The notes below the pieces were generated by a model. The model was not told the DNA's origin. It saw only the letters and a list, made by a program, of their open reading frames with translations, and did not search any database. Positions 7,405 through 14,987 of a DNA stretch of 23,389 bases are shown here, in pieces (positions within the stretch are counted from its first letter, which is position 1; each line of letters opens with the position of its first letter). Position numbers and translations under genes: made by a program. Origin of the DNA: an uncultured Lachnospiraceae bacterium (GTDB lineage: Bacteria > Bacillota > Clostridia > Lachnospirales > Lachnospiraceae); the NCBI GenBank assembly GCA_949051815.1, contig CARQVR010000055.1, forward strand, positions 1-23,389, read 5' to 3'.

Positions 7405-7457
7405 GCATTGAATAAATTGAAGTGATTAAAAAAGGAAAAGCAGGAGGACATAAAATT

Positions 7458-9083
7458 ATGGCTAAGGAAATTAAGTATGGTGCAGAAGCCAGAGCGGCTT
7501 TGGAATCAGGTGTAAATCAGTTAGCGGACACCGTAAGGGTGACCCTTGGCCCGAAGGGCAGAAACGTAGTTCTGGATAAGTCCTACGGCGCACCCCTCAT
7601 CACAAACGACGGTGTGACCATCGCCAAGGAGATCGAGCTTGCGGATGCGTTTGAAAATATGGGCGCACAGCTTGTCAAGGAAGTGGCAACCAAGACCAAC
7701 GATGTGGCCGGCGACGGCACCACCACAGCTACCGTGCTGGCACAGGCTATGGTGAATGCGGGAATTAAGAATCTGGCAGCAGGCGCAAATCCGATTATCT
7801 TAAGAAAGGGTATGAAGAAGGCGACTGAGACGGCTGTAGAGGCAATCGCAAAGATGAGCTCCAAGGTAAACGGCAAGGAGCATATCGCGAGAGTGGCGGC
7901 TGTTTCCTCCGGCGACGACGAGGTAGGCCAGCTTGTTGCAGATGCGATGGAGAAGGTTTCCGGCGACGGCGTGATCACCATCGAGGAGAGCAAGACCATG
8001 CTCACAGAGCTGGATCTGGTGGAAGGTATGCAGTTTGACAGAGGCTACATTTCCGCATATATGGCAACCGATATGGATAAGATGGAGGCGGTTTTAGAGA
8101 ATCCCTACATCCTGATTACAGATAAGAAGATCGCGAACATTCAGGAGATCCTGCCCCTCTTAGAGCAGATCGTACAGTCCGGCGCGAAGCTCCTCATTAT
8201 CGCTGAGGACGTGGAGGGCGAGGCGCTCACGACCCTGATCGTGAACAAACTGCGCGGCACCTTCAATGTGGTTGCTGTCAAGGCGCCCGGATACGGCGAC
8301 AGAAGAAAGGCTATGCTTGAGGATATCGCAATCCTTACAGGCGGGCAGGTAATCAGCTCCGAGCTTGGCTTAGAGCTTAAGGATGCAACCCTTGACCAGC
8401 TTGGCCGTGCGAAGTCCGTTAAGGTACAGAAAGAGAACACCGTTATTGTGGACGGCGAGGGCGAAAAGAACGACATCGAGGCAAGAATCGGTCAGATCAG
8501 GAAACAGATCGAGGAGACGACTTCCGATTTCGATAAGGAGAAATTACAGGAGCGTCTTGCGAAGCTGGCAGGCGGCGTGGCTGTGATCCGTGTGGGCGCG
8601 GCGACAGAGACCGAGATGAAAGAGGCGAAGCTTCGTCTGGAGGACGCGCTGGCAGCGACCAGAGCGGCTGTGGAGGAAGGTATCATCGCAGGCGGCGGTT
8701 CCGCATATGTGCACGCGGCTAAGGAAGTGGAGAAGATGGCAGAGAAGCTGGAAGGCGACGAGAAGACAGGCGCACAGATCGTTCTGAAAGCGCTTGAGGC
8801 GCCTCTGTACCACATCGTTGCCAACGCGGGTCTGGAAGGCTCCGTGATTATCAATAAAGTAAGAGAGTCCGAGGCAGGCGTAGGTTTTGACGCCCTGACC
8901 GAGGAGTATGTGGATATGGTGAAGGCAGGTATCCTTGATCCCGCCAAGGTGACCAGAAGCGCGCTGCAGAACGCAACCAGCGTGGCAAGCACCCTGCTCA
9001 CCACCGAGTCCGTAGTAGCCAACATCAAAGAGGCTGAACCCGCAATGCCCGCAGGCGCAGGCGGCGGCATGGGGATGATGTAA
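7458..9083 (+). CDS. groEL: chaperonin GroEL
   Basis: A 541-residue ATP-dependent chaperonin forming the double heptameric ring with GroES. It begins MAKEIKYGAEARAALE; the ATP site VTLGPKGRNVVLDK and DGTTTATVLAQA, and the signature AAVEEGIIAGGGSA, are present, and it ends in the usual Gly/Met tail (GAGGGMGMM). I chose 7458 because GGAGG (7443-7447) and the conserved MAKE start fit; an upstream in-frame ATG at 7422 would add twelve non-conserved residues. It is co-transcribed with groES through a structured spacer and terminated at about 9176-9217. Confidence 0.98.
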   Translation: MAKEIKYGAEARAALESGVNQLADTVRVTLGPKGRNVVLDKSYGAPLITNDGVTIAKEIELADAFENMGAQLVKEVATKTNDVAGDGTTTATVLAQAMVNAGIKNLAAGANPIILRKGMKKATETAVEAIAKMSSKVNGKEHIARVAAVSSGDDEVGQLVADAMEKVSGDGVITIEESKTMLTELDLVEGMQFDRGYISAYMATDMDKMEAVLENPYILITDKKIANIQEILPLLEQIVQSGAKLLIIAEDVEGEALTTLIVNKLRGTFNVVAVKAPGYGDRRKAMLEDIAILTGGQVISSELGLELKDATLDQLGRAKSVKVQKENTVIVDGEGEKNDIEARIGQIRKQIEETTSDFDKEKLQERLAKLAGGVAVIRVGAATETEMKEAKLRLEDALAATRAAVEEGIIAGGGSAYVHAAKEVEKMAEKLEGDEKTGAQIVLKALEAPLYHIVANAGLEGSVIINKVRESEAGVGFDALTEEYVDMVKAGILDPAKVTRSALQNATSVASTLLTTESVVANIKEAEPAMPAGAGGGMGMM

Positions 9084-9104
9084 CGCACTATCCTGCGCCG
9101 TGAA

Positions 9105-9159
9105 CGAGCAAAGGTCCGTCGGAGACGGACAGAGAGCGCGGAAGCGCGGCTTTGCGAGT
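9105..9159 (+). repeat. small three-way-junction element after groEL
   Basis: GCAAAG (9108-9113) pairs with CTTTGC (9150-9155). It encloses GTCCGTC-GGA-GACGGAC (9114-9130) and, after AGAGAG, CGCG-GAAG-CGCG (9137-9148). The arrangement and the loop GAAG recur in the rnr leader and between rnr and smpB. It lies between the groEL stop and the terminator, so it would sit in the 3' untranslated region of groESL mRNA. Confidence 0.65.
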
Positions 9160-9175
9160 ATAACATGAAATACAC

Positions 9176-9217
9176 AAAAAGGCGCCCTCCGGGCTTGCTC
9201 GGGAGGGCGCCTTTTTT
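9176..9217. terminator. bidirectional intrinsic terminator
   Basis: A GC-rich stem, 9181-9190 (GGCGCCCTCC) with 9202-9211 (GGAGGGCGCC), is flanked by five A on the left and six T on the right. It therefore has a T-tract on both strands and serves groEL on the plus strand and the convergent XRE regulator on the minus strand. Confidence 0.93.
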
Positions 9218-9231
9218 GCGGGCAGTATTTC

Positions 9232-9705
9232 TTATTTGTTTCTGTTTTTATTGGCCATCTGCCGGCTGACCACAAAAAGTCCGATCACCATCTGACAAAT
9301 GGATAATCCCAGCATGAAACCGGAGAGAAAATCCTGAAATTCTGTCCCGCCAAACAGTTGGGACAGGGTTAACATAACAATACCTATTATAAGCAGAATA
9401 TAGCCGGTAAACGTGATTTTGGCGCTTTTCAGCTCCTGCATTTCTTTCATCATCGCCACAATCTGTTCATTATCATAAGTATGTATACTTTTATCATCCT
9501 CTTCTCCGTTCATCAGTTCGGCAAGAGTTGTATTCAGCTCTGTACATAACGACTCTATGATAGAATAGTCGGGCATACATTTTCCTGTTTCCCATTTTGA
9601 TATCGTTTTGTTTGAGACACCTAACTTCTGAGCGAGCTGCTCCTGTGTCAGATTCAGTTCTTTGCGTTTCTTAGTAATAAACTTACCGGTTGCCGTTTGA
9701 TCCAT
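9232..9705 (-). CDS. XRE-family regulator with C-terminal membrane segments
   Basis: A 157-residue protein. Residues about 8-64 form a Cro/CI-type helix-turn-helix (LTQEQLAQKLGVSNKTISKWETGKCMPDYSIIESLCTELN). A charged linker follows, then two hydrophobic helices (about 97-117 and 127-147). It is thus probably a membrane-anchored DNA-binding protein, a layout common in Clostridia whose signal is usually unknown. GGAGG lies before the start on the minus strand, and AGTATA at 9740-9745 reads as a TATACT -10 box on that strand. It is convergent with groEL and shares its terminator. No target is evident. Confidence 0.88.
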   Translation of the reverse strand: MDQTATGKFITKKRKELNLTQEQLAQKLGVSNKTISKWETGKCMPDYSIIESLCTELNTTLAELMNGEEDDKSIHTYDNEQIVAMMKEMQELKSAKITFTGYILLIIGIVMLTLSQLFGGTEFQDFLSGFMLGLSICQMVIGLFVVSRQMANKNRNK

Positions 9706-9819
9706 GATCGTGTACCTCCAATTGTTTTTTCTGTGGTAAAGTATAGCATTTGGGGGCGCACAATGACATCCCCTGTTGGGCGAATTTGGGTGGAATGGCC
9801 GTGAAACCGCTTTCTTTGG

Positions 9820-10749
9820 CTACTTTTCGTACATAACAGAAAGAGCATGTATTTTGCGCTTCATGTTTTCACGAACATGCGGCGGCTCCAGACACTCACA
9901 TTTATTTCCAAATCCAAGAAGCATATCATAGTGGTAGTCATTCTCGACGAAAGGAAAATCAACGAGATAATACGAGTCACCGTCCGGCGAAAAATCTTCA
10001 TAGGTACAATAGTCGAGTACCCGGTCCAGTATGGATTCGTGAATGCGGATTTTGATTTTTATCTGCATGGTTTCCAAAATTTCCGAAAAGTCCGGAATCG
10101 GTTTTCGATATGCCTGCGGTGTAAAAGTCTCATCCTGTATTTTCAGATTTGACATGCGGGATATCCGGAACAGGCGAAAATCATTTTTGGCATGGCAGTA
10201 TCCGTACAAATACCAGTTATGCCCTTTTAATACAAGCTGATATGGCGCCACTGTCCGCACTGTTTTATGCCCGTGGTGAGCCACATATTCGAACAAAAGC
10301 AGCCGGTTTTCCTGCAAAGCGGATTTGACTGTTTCCAAATATGGCTGTATGCTGGTGCCGCTCCAATGACGCAGATCTATGTAAATCTGATTTGATTTTA
10401 GTTCGATCTCATTCGCTCTTTCAGCGGGAATAACGCTTTTGACTTTGGCAAGCGCGTGTACCACTTCGTCGCTTCGCACGATGCTTGAGAGACTGGAAAG
10501 CCCCATTAAAAGGGCGGAAAGATCATCGGCAGAGAAAAACTTTTTATCAATTTTGTATGCCTGCATAATTTCAAAGCCGCCGCCCACTCCGGACGTCGAG
10601 CGAACCGGAATGCCCGCCATGTTGATGGCGTCTATGTCACGGTAAATGGTGCGGGGTGAGACCTCAAACATATCCGCTAATTCCTGTGCGCCTATCCGCT
10701 TTTTTTCAAGGAGTATCATAATAATACTGACAAGTCTGTCAATTTTCAT
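9820..10749 (-). CDS. HTH-WYL transcriptional regulator (YafY/DeoR-like)
   Basis: A 309-residue cytoplasmic regulator. The N-terminal winged helix-turn-helix (residues 1-60) shows ELADMFEVSPRTIYRDIDAINMAGIPV. A WYL domain (about 135-215) includes LLLFEYVAHHGHKTVRTVAPYQLVLKGHNWYLYGYC and FRLFRISRMSNL, and a WCX-like C-terminal domain follows. WYL domains are known to sense ligands, often nucleotides or single-stranded DNA. It is divergent from the isochorismatase-like gene, and the intervening palindrome (10789-10814) overlaps its own near-perfect promoter, so autoregulation and control of the neighbour are likely. Confidence 0.92.
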   Translation of the reverse strand: MKIDRLVSIIMILLEKKRIGAQELADMFEVSPRTIYRDIDAINMAGIPVRSTSGVGGGFEIMQAYKIDKKFFSADDLSALLMGLSSLSSIVRSDEVVHALAKVKSVIPAERANEIELKSNQIYIDLRHWSGTSIQPYLETVKSALQENRLLLFEYVAHHGHKTVRTVAPYQLVLKGHNWYLYGYCHAKNDFRLFRISRMSNLKIQDETFTPQAYRKPIPDFSEILETMQIKIKIRIHESILDRVLDYCTYEDFSPDGDSYYLVDFPFVENDYHYDMLLGFGNKCECLEPPHVRENMKRKIHALSVMYEK

Positions 10750-10781
10750 CTGATATGCGCCTTTCCAAAGTTTTTTTCTAA

Positions 10782-10810
10782 ATTATAGATTGTTGCCATA
10801 CTGATGTCAA
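10782..10810 (-). promoter_or_regulatory. consensus sigma-A promoter of the WYL regulator
   Basis: On the minus strand, TTGACA (complement of 10805-10810) and TATAAT (complement of 10782-10787) are separated by exactly 17 bases. Both hexamers match the consensus fully. The start codon lies about 33 bases beyond the -10 box. The operator-like palindrome covers the -35 box and the spacer. Confidence 0.85.
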
Positions 10811-10814
10811 CAAT
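10789..10814. promoter_or_regulatory. palindromic operator candidate between divergent genes
   Basis: ATTGTTGCCAT, four bases, ATGTCAACAAT: two 11-base arms with one mismatched pair. It covers the -35 box and spacer of the minus-strand promoter and ends 7 bases before the plus-strand TATAAT. Its position suggests a binding site for the WYL regulator acting on both genes. Confidence 0.65.
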
Positions 10815-10821
10815 TGAGGGG

Positions 10822-10827
10822 TATAAT
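10822..10827 (+). promoter_or_regulatory. -10 box for the isochorismatase-like gene
   Basis: TATAAT at 10822-10827 is a perfect -10 hexamer, but nothing close to TTGACA lies 16-18 bases upstream (10799-10804 is TACTGA). A promoter with a poor -35 next to a palindrome may depend on an activator. Confidence 0.6.
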
Positions 10828-10868
10828 AAACGAAGTAACAACAAAACAGCCTGTCAGGAGGAAACCGT

Positions 10869-11360
10869 ATGCAGAAGAAAGCCATGGTAGTAATTGACAT
10901 TCAGAAAGACATAACAAAGAATTACAAAGAGATTATTGACAATATCAATCGGGCGGTTGACTGGGCTGTACAGAATGAAATTCCTGTTGTTTATATCAGA
11001 CATGAAAATCTGTCGCCCGGTACACGGACATTCAAGCCCGATACAGCCGGCGCGGAATTCGCTTCGGATTTGCATATCGTGTCGGAAAACGTTTTTACAA
11101 AATATAAAGGAAATGCATTGACCAGTGAAGCATTTGCGGAATTTATCAGACAGAATGAAATCAGTGACTTTTATATAACCGGCGCGGATGCGGCAGCCTG
11201 CGTGAAATCGACCTGTTACAATATGTGTAAGGCAAATTACGGGGTCCATGTGCTGGCAGATTGTATAACCAGCTATGACAAGAAGAAAATTGATAAAATG
11301 CTGTGCTATTATGAGAGCAAAGGGTGTAAGATTATAAACCTGTGTGATTTGCCGTCATAG
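10869..11360 (+). CDS. isochorismatase-family cysteine hydrolase
   Basis: A 163-residue cytoplasmic hydrolase of the isochorismatase/nicotinamidase fold. The expected catalytic triad is visible: Asp10 in VVIDIQ, a Lys in VFTKYKGNAL (about 78), and Cys111 in ITGADAAACVKSTCYN. It starts MQKKAMVVIDIQKDI after TCAGGAGGAAACC, a good ribosome binding site. The substrate is unknown; family members hydrolyse isochorismate, nicotinamide, ureido groups or similar amides. The lack of pathway genes nearby and the divergent WYL regulator suggest a self-standing, ligand-induced unit. It is shorter than nicotinamidases of the PncA type. Confidence 0.88.
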   Translation: MQKKAMVVIDIQKDITKNYKEIIDNINRAVDWAVQNEIPVVYIRHENLSPGTRTFKPDTAGAEFASDLHIVSENVFTKYKGNALTSEAFAEFIRQNEISDFYITGADAAACVKSTCYNMCKANYGVHVLADCITSYDKKKIDKMLCYYESKGCKIINLCDLPS

Positions 11361-11500
11361 GAGCGCGGACTGCCAGAATGAACAGAGCATGAAATGACAT
11401 AAAATATATAATGGAAACCGTTATAAGGCAGTACAAAGGGCGGCTGAAAAGCAGGTAAAAGAAAATCAGAATACATAAGGCAGTAGCTGAGAGATTAGAG

Positions 11501-11540
11501 AAGCAAGTGGAAAAGAAATATATTTCTGCTTGCTTTATCT
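11501..11540 (+). terminator. probable terminator downstream of the hydrolase
   Basis: AAGCAAG (11501-11507) pairs with CTTGCTT (11529-11535) and encloses a second pairing AGAAATA/TATTTCT (11514-11527). A short T-rich stretch follows (TTTATCTTA). It lies about 140 bases past the hydrolase stop and before the rel promoter, so it plausibly separates the two units. Confidence 0.5.
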
Positions 11541-11580
11541 TATGGGGCGGGGCAAAAGCGCTAAATTATTTTGATTTTTC

Positions 11581-11609
11581 TTGCAAATAATACGAGAATG
11601 GCGTAAAAT
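11581..11609 (+). promoter_or_regulatory. sigma-A promoter of rel
   Basis: TTGCAA (11581-11586) and TAAAAT (11604-11609) with a 17-base spacer, about 48 bases before the chosen rel start. The rest of the 11361-11656 gap is AT-rich and holds the terminator above; nothing else was recognised in it. Confidence 0.65.
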
Positions 11610-11656
11610 TGCTAATATGTAATATTATGTAATCCGATAAGGGTTTGGTGGAATGT

Positions 11657-13972
11657 ATGGCGACAGAAGAAAAGACTGAACTGGTATTTGACGACGGCAG
11701 AATAGAATCAATAGAGGAATTTCAGACTCCCGGACAACTTTACGAGGAGCTTATTGCCCGTGTGCGCAAATACCATCCTTCGACGGATATCAGTCTGATC
11801 AGAAAAGCCTACCAGGTCGCTTCTGACGCCCACAAGGGGCAGGCGAGAAAATCCGGGGAACCCTATATCATCCATCCGTTGTATGTATCTATTATTCTGG
11901 CGGATCTGGAGCTGGATAAGGAGACGATTGTTGCCGGACTTCTGCACGATGTGGTGGAAGACACCATTATGACAGACGAGGAGATCGGCGAACAGTTCGG
12001 GAAGGACGTGGCCCATCTGGTGGACGGCGTCACGAAGCTGGATAAGCTGAACTTCCACGGAGAACATGGAAATTACGATAAGGACGCGGAGAAGCTGGAG
12101 CGGCAGGCGGAGAACCTGCGCAAAATGTTCCTTGCCATGGCGAGAGATATCCGTGTCATACTGATAAAGCTGGCGGACCGTCTGCACAATATGCGGACGC
12201 TGCAGCATATGCGGCCGGAGAAGCAGCAGGAGATCGCGAGGGAGACGCTTGACATTTATTCTCCCATTGCCCAGCGCTTGGGCATTTCTAAGATTAAGGT
12301 GGAATTAGACGATTTGTCATTAAAATATCTGGAGCCCGAGGCTTATTATGATCTGGTGGATAAAATTGCCGTCAGAAAAAGCGAACGGGAGCGTTATATT
12401 CAGGCTATTGTGGACGAGGTCAGCGTGCACATCAAAAATGCGGGGATCAAATCCCAGATCGACGGCCGCATCAAGCATTTTTTCAGTATATACAAGAAGA
12501 TGAAGAACCAGAATAAGTCCATAGACCAGATTTACGATCTGTTTGCGGTGCGTATCATTGTGGACTCGGTGAAGGACTGTTATGCCGCGCTTGGCGTGAT
12601 TCATGAGATGTATAAGCCGATTCCCGGCCGTTTCAAGGATTACATCGCCATGCCGAAGTCGAATATGTACCAGTCGCTCCACACCACGCTGATCGGTGCA
12701 AGCGGACAGCCCTTCGAGATACAGATCCGCACCTATGAGATGCATAAGGCGGCGGAGTACGGTATTGCGGCTCACTGGAAGTATAAAGAAGCCTCTGACG
12801 GCAGGAAGGTGGAGACGCAGGAGGAGGAGAAGCTTGTCTGGCTGCGCCAGATTCTGGAGTGGCAGCAGGATATGACGGACAATAAGGAGTTTATGAATCT
12901 CTTAAAAGATGACTTAAACCTCTTTGCCGACACGGTATTCTGCTTTACCCCCACAGGGGATGTGAAGAGCCTGCCCGCAGGATCCACGCCCATTGACTTT
13001 GCCTACAGCGTGCACAGCGCGGTTGGAAACAAGATGATCGGCGCGAGAGTCAACGGCAAGCTTGTGACCATAGATTACGAGATCAAAAACGGCGACCGGG
13101 TGGAGATTATGACTTCCCAGAACTCCAAGGGGCCGAGCCGTGACTGGCTGAACGTGGTGAAGAGCACGCAGGCCAAAAATAAAATCAACCAGTGGTTTAA
13201 AAACGAACTGAAAGAAGACAATATTGTCAAAGGGCGCGAGCTGATTCACGCCTACTGTAAAGCGAAAGCGATCAACGCTGCGGACGTTCTGATGCCTAAG
13301 TATGAGGAGGCAGTCATAAAGAAATACGGTTTCCAGAATTGGGATTCGGTACTGGCGGCGGTTGGACACGGCGCCCTCAAGGAAGGGCAGATCATCAACC
13401 GTATGCATGAGCTTTACGAAAAAGACCATAAGCGGGAAATGACGGATGCCGAGGTGCTGGCGGAGATCGAGGAGAGTGTCCGGATCAACCGCGCCAAGCC
13501 GGGCAAGAGCACCAGCGCCATCGTGGTGAAGGGCATTCACGATGTGGCGGTCCGGTTTTCCAAATGCTGCAGCCCGGTGCCGGGGGACGAGATCGTAGGT
13601 TTTGTCACCAGAGGAAGGGGCATTTCCATTCACCGGACGGACTGTGTGAATCTGATGAATCTGCCGGAAATAGACAGAAACCGTCTGATCGACGCGGAGT
13701 GGCAGCAGCCGGAAGGGGCGGCTGTCGGCGAGAAATATCTGGTGGAAATCAGTATTTACGCCAATAACAGAAACGGCCTTCTGGCAGATGTGTCCAGAGC
13801 GCTCACGGAGAAAGAGATTGACATTCAGGCGCTCAATACGCGGGTGAACAAGCAGGGAACGGCAACCATTATGGTCAGCTTTGAGGTCGGCAGCAGAGAG
13901 GAATTGCAGCGGATCATAGATAAGATCAGAACCATAGAGAGTATTATAGATATCGAGAGAACGAGCGGTTAA
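11657..13972 (+). CDS. rel: bifunctional (p)ppGpp synthetase/hydrolase Rel
   Basis: A 771-residue stringent-response enzyme that makes (p)ppGpp from ATP and GTP or GDP and also degrades it. In order: an HD hydrolase domain with HDVVED (97-102) and KLADRLHNMRT; a synthetase domain with RFKDYIAMPKSNMYQSLHTT (325 on) and EIQIRTYEMHKAAEYGIAAHWKYK; a TGS domain (about 424-485, FCFTPTGDVKSLPAGSTPIDFAYSVH); a Cys-containing zinc-finger-like stretch (FSKCCSPVPGDEIVGFVTRGRGISIHRTDC); and a C-terminal ACT domain. HD residues are intact and the RxKD form of the synthetase motif is that of bifunctional enzymes. I chose ATG 11657 with GGTGG just upstream; a TTG at 11645 and a GTG at 11648 are in frame but placed poorly relative to any ribosome site. 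Confidence 0.95.
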   Translation: MATEEKTELVFDDGRIESIEEFQTPGQLYEELIARVRKYHPSTDISLIRKAYQVASDAHKGQARKSGEPYIIHPLYVSIILADLELDKETIVAGLLHDVVEDTIMTDEEIGEQFGKDVAHLVDGVTKLDKLNFHGEHGNYDKDAEKLERQAENLRKMFLAMARDIRVILIKLADRLHNMRTLQHMRPEKQQEIARETLDIYSPIAQRLGISKIKVELDDLSLKYLEPEAYYDLVDKIAVRKSERERYIQAIVDEVSVHIKNAGIKSQIDGRIKHFFSIYKKMKNQNKSIDQIYDLFAVRIIVDSVKDCYAALGVIHEMYKPIPGRFKDYIAMPKSNMYQSLHTTLIGASGQPFEIQIRTYEMHKAAEYGIAAHWKYKEASDGRKVETQEEEKLVWLRQILEWQQDMTDNKEFMNLLKDDLNLFADTVFCFTPTGDVKSLPAGSTPIDFAYSVHSAVGNKMIGARVNGKLVTIDYEIKNGDRVEIMTSQNSKGPSRDWLNVVKSTQAKNKINQWFKNELKEDNIVKGRELIHAYCKAKAINAADVLMPKYEEAVIKKYGFQNWDSVLAAVGHGALKEGQIINRMHELYEKDHKREMTDAEVLAEIEESVRINRAKPGKSTSAIVVKGIHDVAVRFSKCCSPVPGDEIVGFVTRGRGISIHRTDCVNLMNLPEIDRNRLIDAEWQQPEGAAVGEKYLVEISIYANNRNGLLADVSRALTEKEIDIQALNTRVNKQGTATIMVSFEVGSREELQRIIDKIRTIESIIDIERTSG

Positions 13973-13974
13973 CA

Positions 13975-14069
13975 AAGCGAAAAGAACTTCTAAAGCTCTG
14001 CAGCAGAGGCTGCCTCGCCAAGAAGTTCTATGTTTCGCTTGAGAGAATGCCTGAAATGCGGCATTCTCT
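13975..14069 (+). repeat. structured intergenic element, copy 2 (rel/hydrolase)
   Basis: The closing stem is 13975-13982 with 14033-14040 (AAGCGAAA/TTTCGCTT). The inner arm is 13983-13991 with 14021-14029 (AGAACTTCT/AGAAGTTCT), capped by GCAGC-AGAG-GCTGC (14000-14013). The second inner arm of copies 1 and 3 is missing. The trailing hairpin is 14042-14051 with 14060-14069 (AGAGAATGCC/GGCATTCTCT). It starts two bases after the rel stop. Compared with copy 1, the third pair of the inner arm has changed from T-A to A-T, with pairing kept. Confidence 0.88.
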
Positions 14070-14096
14070 GTATAGGGGAAGAGAGGAACAGGGAAG

Positions 14097-14729
14097 ATGT
14101 CAGATTTAAAAATAGGCAGGCTGATGCTTGGCATCTGTCAGACAAACTGCTATTTTGTGTACAGAGAGGGCACGAAGGATGTGATTTTCTTCGATCCGGC
14201 GGACAAGGGCGACTATATTTACGACAGCCTGCAGGAAAAGGGATTTCAGGTGAAGGGCATTCTTCTGACCCACGCTCATTTTGACCATATCTGGGGCTGC
14301 AACAGACTGCGGGAACTGTCGGGTGCGCCGGTCTATGCCTATGAGGCGGAAAAGCCGCTCTGTGAGGACGCGGTCACGAACGTTTCCGACCAGGTAGGGC
14401 GTCCTTACACAGTGATTCCCGACAGATATTTGAAAGCGGACGAAGAGATTACGATAGCGGATATGACCTGTAAGCTGATCGCCACGCCGGGACATACGGT
14501 GGGAAGCTGCTGTTACTATTTCGAGGAGGCCGGAATACTGCTTGCGGGAGACACGCTGTTTCAGGAATCGGTGGGCAGGACGGATCTGGCGACGGGCAGC
14601 ATGAGTGCACTGACCAGATCAGTCAAAGACAGGCTGTTTGTACTGCCGGATGAGACAAAGGTTTATCCCGGGCACGGGGAGTCGACGACCATCGGCCACG
14701 AGAAAGAATACAATCCGTTTGTACAGTGA
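14097..14729 (+). CDS. metallo-beta-lactamase-fold hydrolase (glyoxalase II-like)
   Basis: A 210-residue cytoplasmic metalloenzyme. The zinc motif HAHFDH (59-64) follows LLT, the second histidine is in ATPGHTVGSCCYYF, and the bridging Asp is in ILLAGDTLFQESVGRTDL, with a last histidine in VYPGHGESTTIGHE. This is the YcbL-like short glyoxalase II pattern: hydrolysis of thioesters such as lactoyl-thiols is likely, substrate unproven. All metal ligands look present. It lies 124 bases after rel across the repeat element with no terminator, a pairing that suggests one transcription unit. Confidence 0.9.
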   Translation: MSDLKIGRLMLGICQTNCYFVYREGTKDVIFFDPADKGDYIYDSLQEKGFQVKGILLTHAHFDHIWGCNRLRELSGAPVYAYEAEKPLCEDAVTNVSDQVGRPYTVIPDRYLKADEEITIADMTCKLIATPGHTVGSCCYYFEEAGILLAGDTLFQESVGRTDLATGSMSALTRSVKDRLFVLPDETKVYPGHGESTTIGHEKEYNPFVQ

Positions 14730-14752
14730 TGAATGCCGGCGGACGACATCGC

Positions 14753-14816
14753 GGCAGGCGGTGGAAGGCAGTATAGGATACCGCCATGGCAGGCGGCGGA
14801 AAGCCGTATAGGATAC
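14753..14816 (+). repeat. pair of 29-base direct repeats
   Basis: Units 14753-14781 and 14788-14816 share GGCAGGCGG and GTATAGGATAC and differ at three internal positions, with a 35-base period. They occupy the start of the 258-base gap between the hydrolase and the TraX-like gene. Only two units are present, so this is not a CRISPR. Confidence 0.7.
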
Positions 14817-14860
14817 AGAACAAAGAAGGGCCGGATAAAAAGAGACAGGAATAAGCAAAA

Positions 14861-14894
14861 GATGGGCGACCGCAGCGACTGTGGATCGCCTATC
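14861..14894 (+). repeat. long extragenic hairpin
   Basis: 14861-14875 pairs with 14879-14894 (GATGGGCGACCGCAG with CTGTGGATCGCCTATC) with one bulged A, two wobbles and a CGA loop. No T-tract follows. A shorter hairpin, GCCGG-ATGC-CCGGC, lies at about 14917-14930. These and the direct repeats are all I see in the 14730-14987 gap. Confidence 0.6.
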
Positions 14895-14987
14895 TCAACG
14901 TAATGAGAGCAAAGCGGCCGGATGCCCGGCTGTGGAAAAGCGGCGGGGGCATGAGAAAGCGGCGTCTGCAAAACAGGAGAGTGGTAT

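Noticed and set aside
12914..14134. Long minus-strand open frame (406 codons) antisense to rel
   Set aside because: It is a mirror of a well-conserved gene, has no recognisable domain, and arises from codon bias in the real frame. The same applies to 1468-2145, 18998-19834 and 21305-22153.
14753..14816. Possible CRISPR remnant
   Set aside because: Only two units with a 6-base separation and three differences, no spacers of uniform length and no cas genes.
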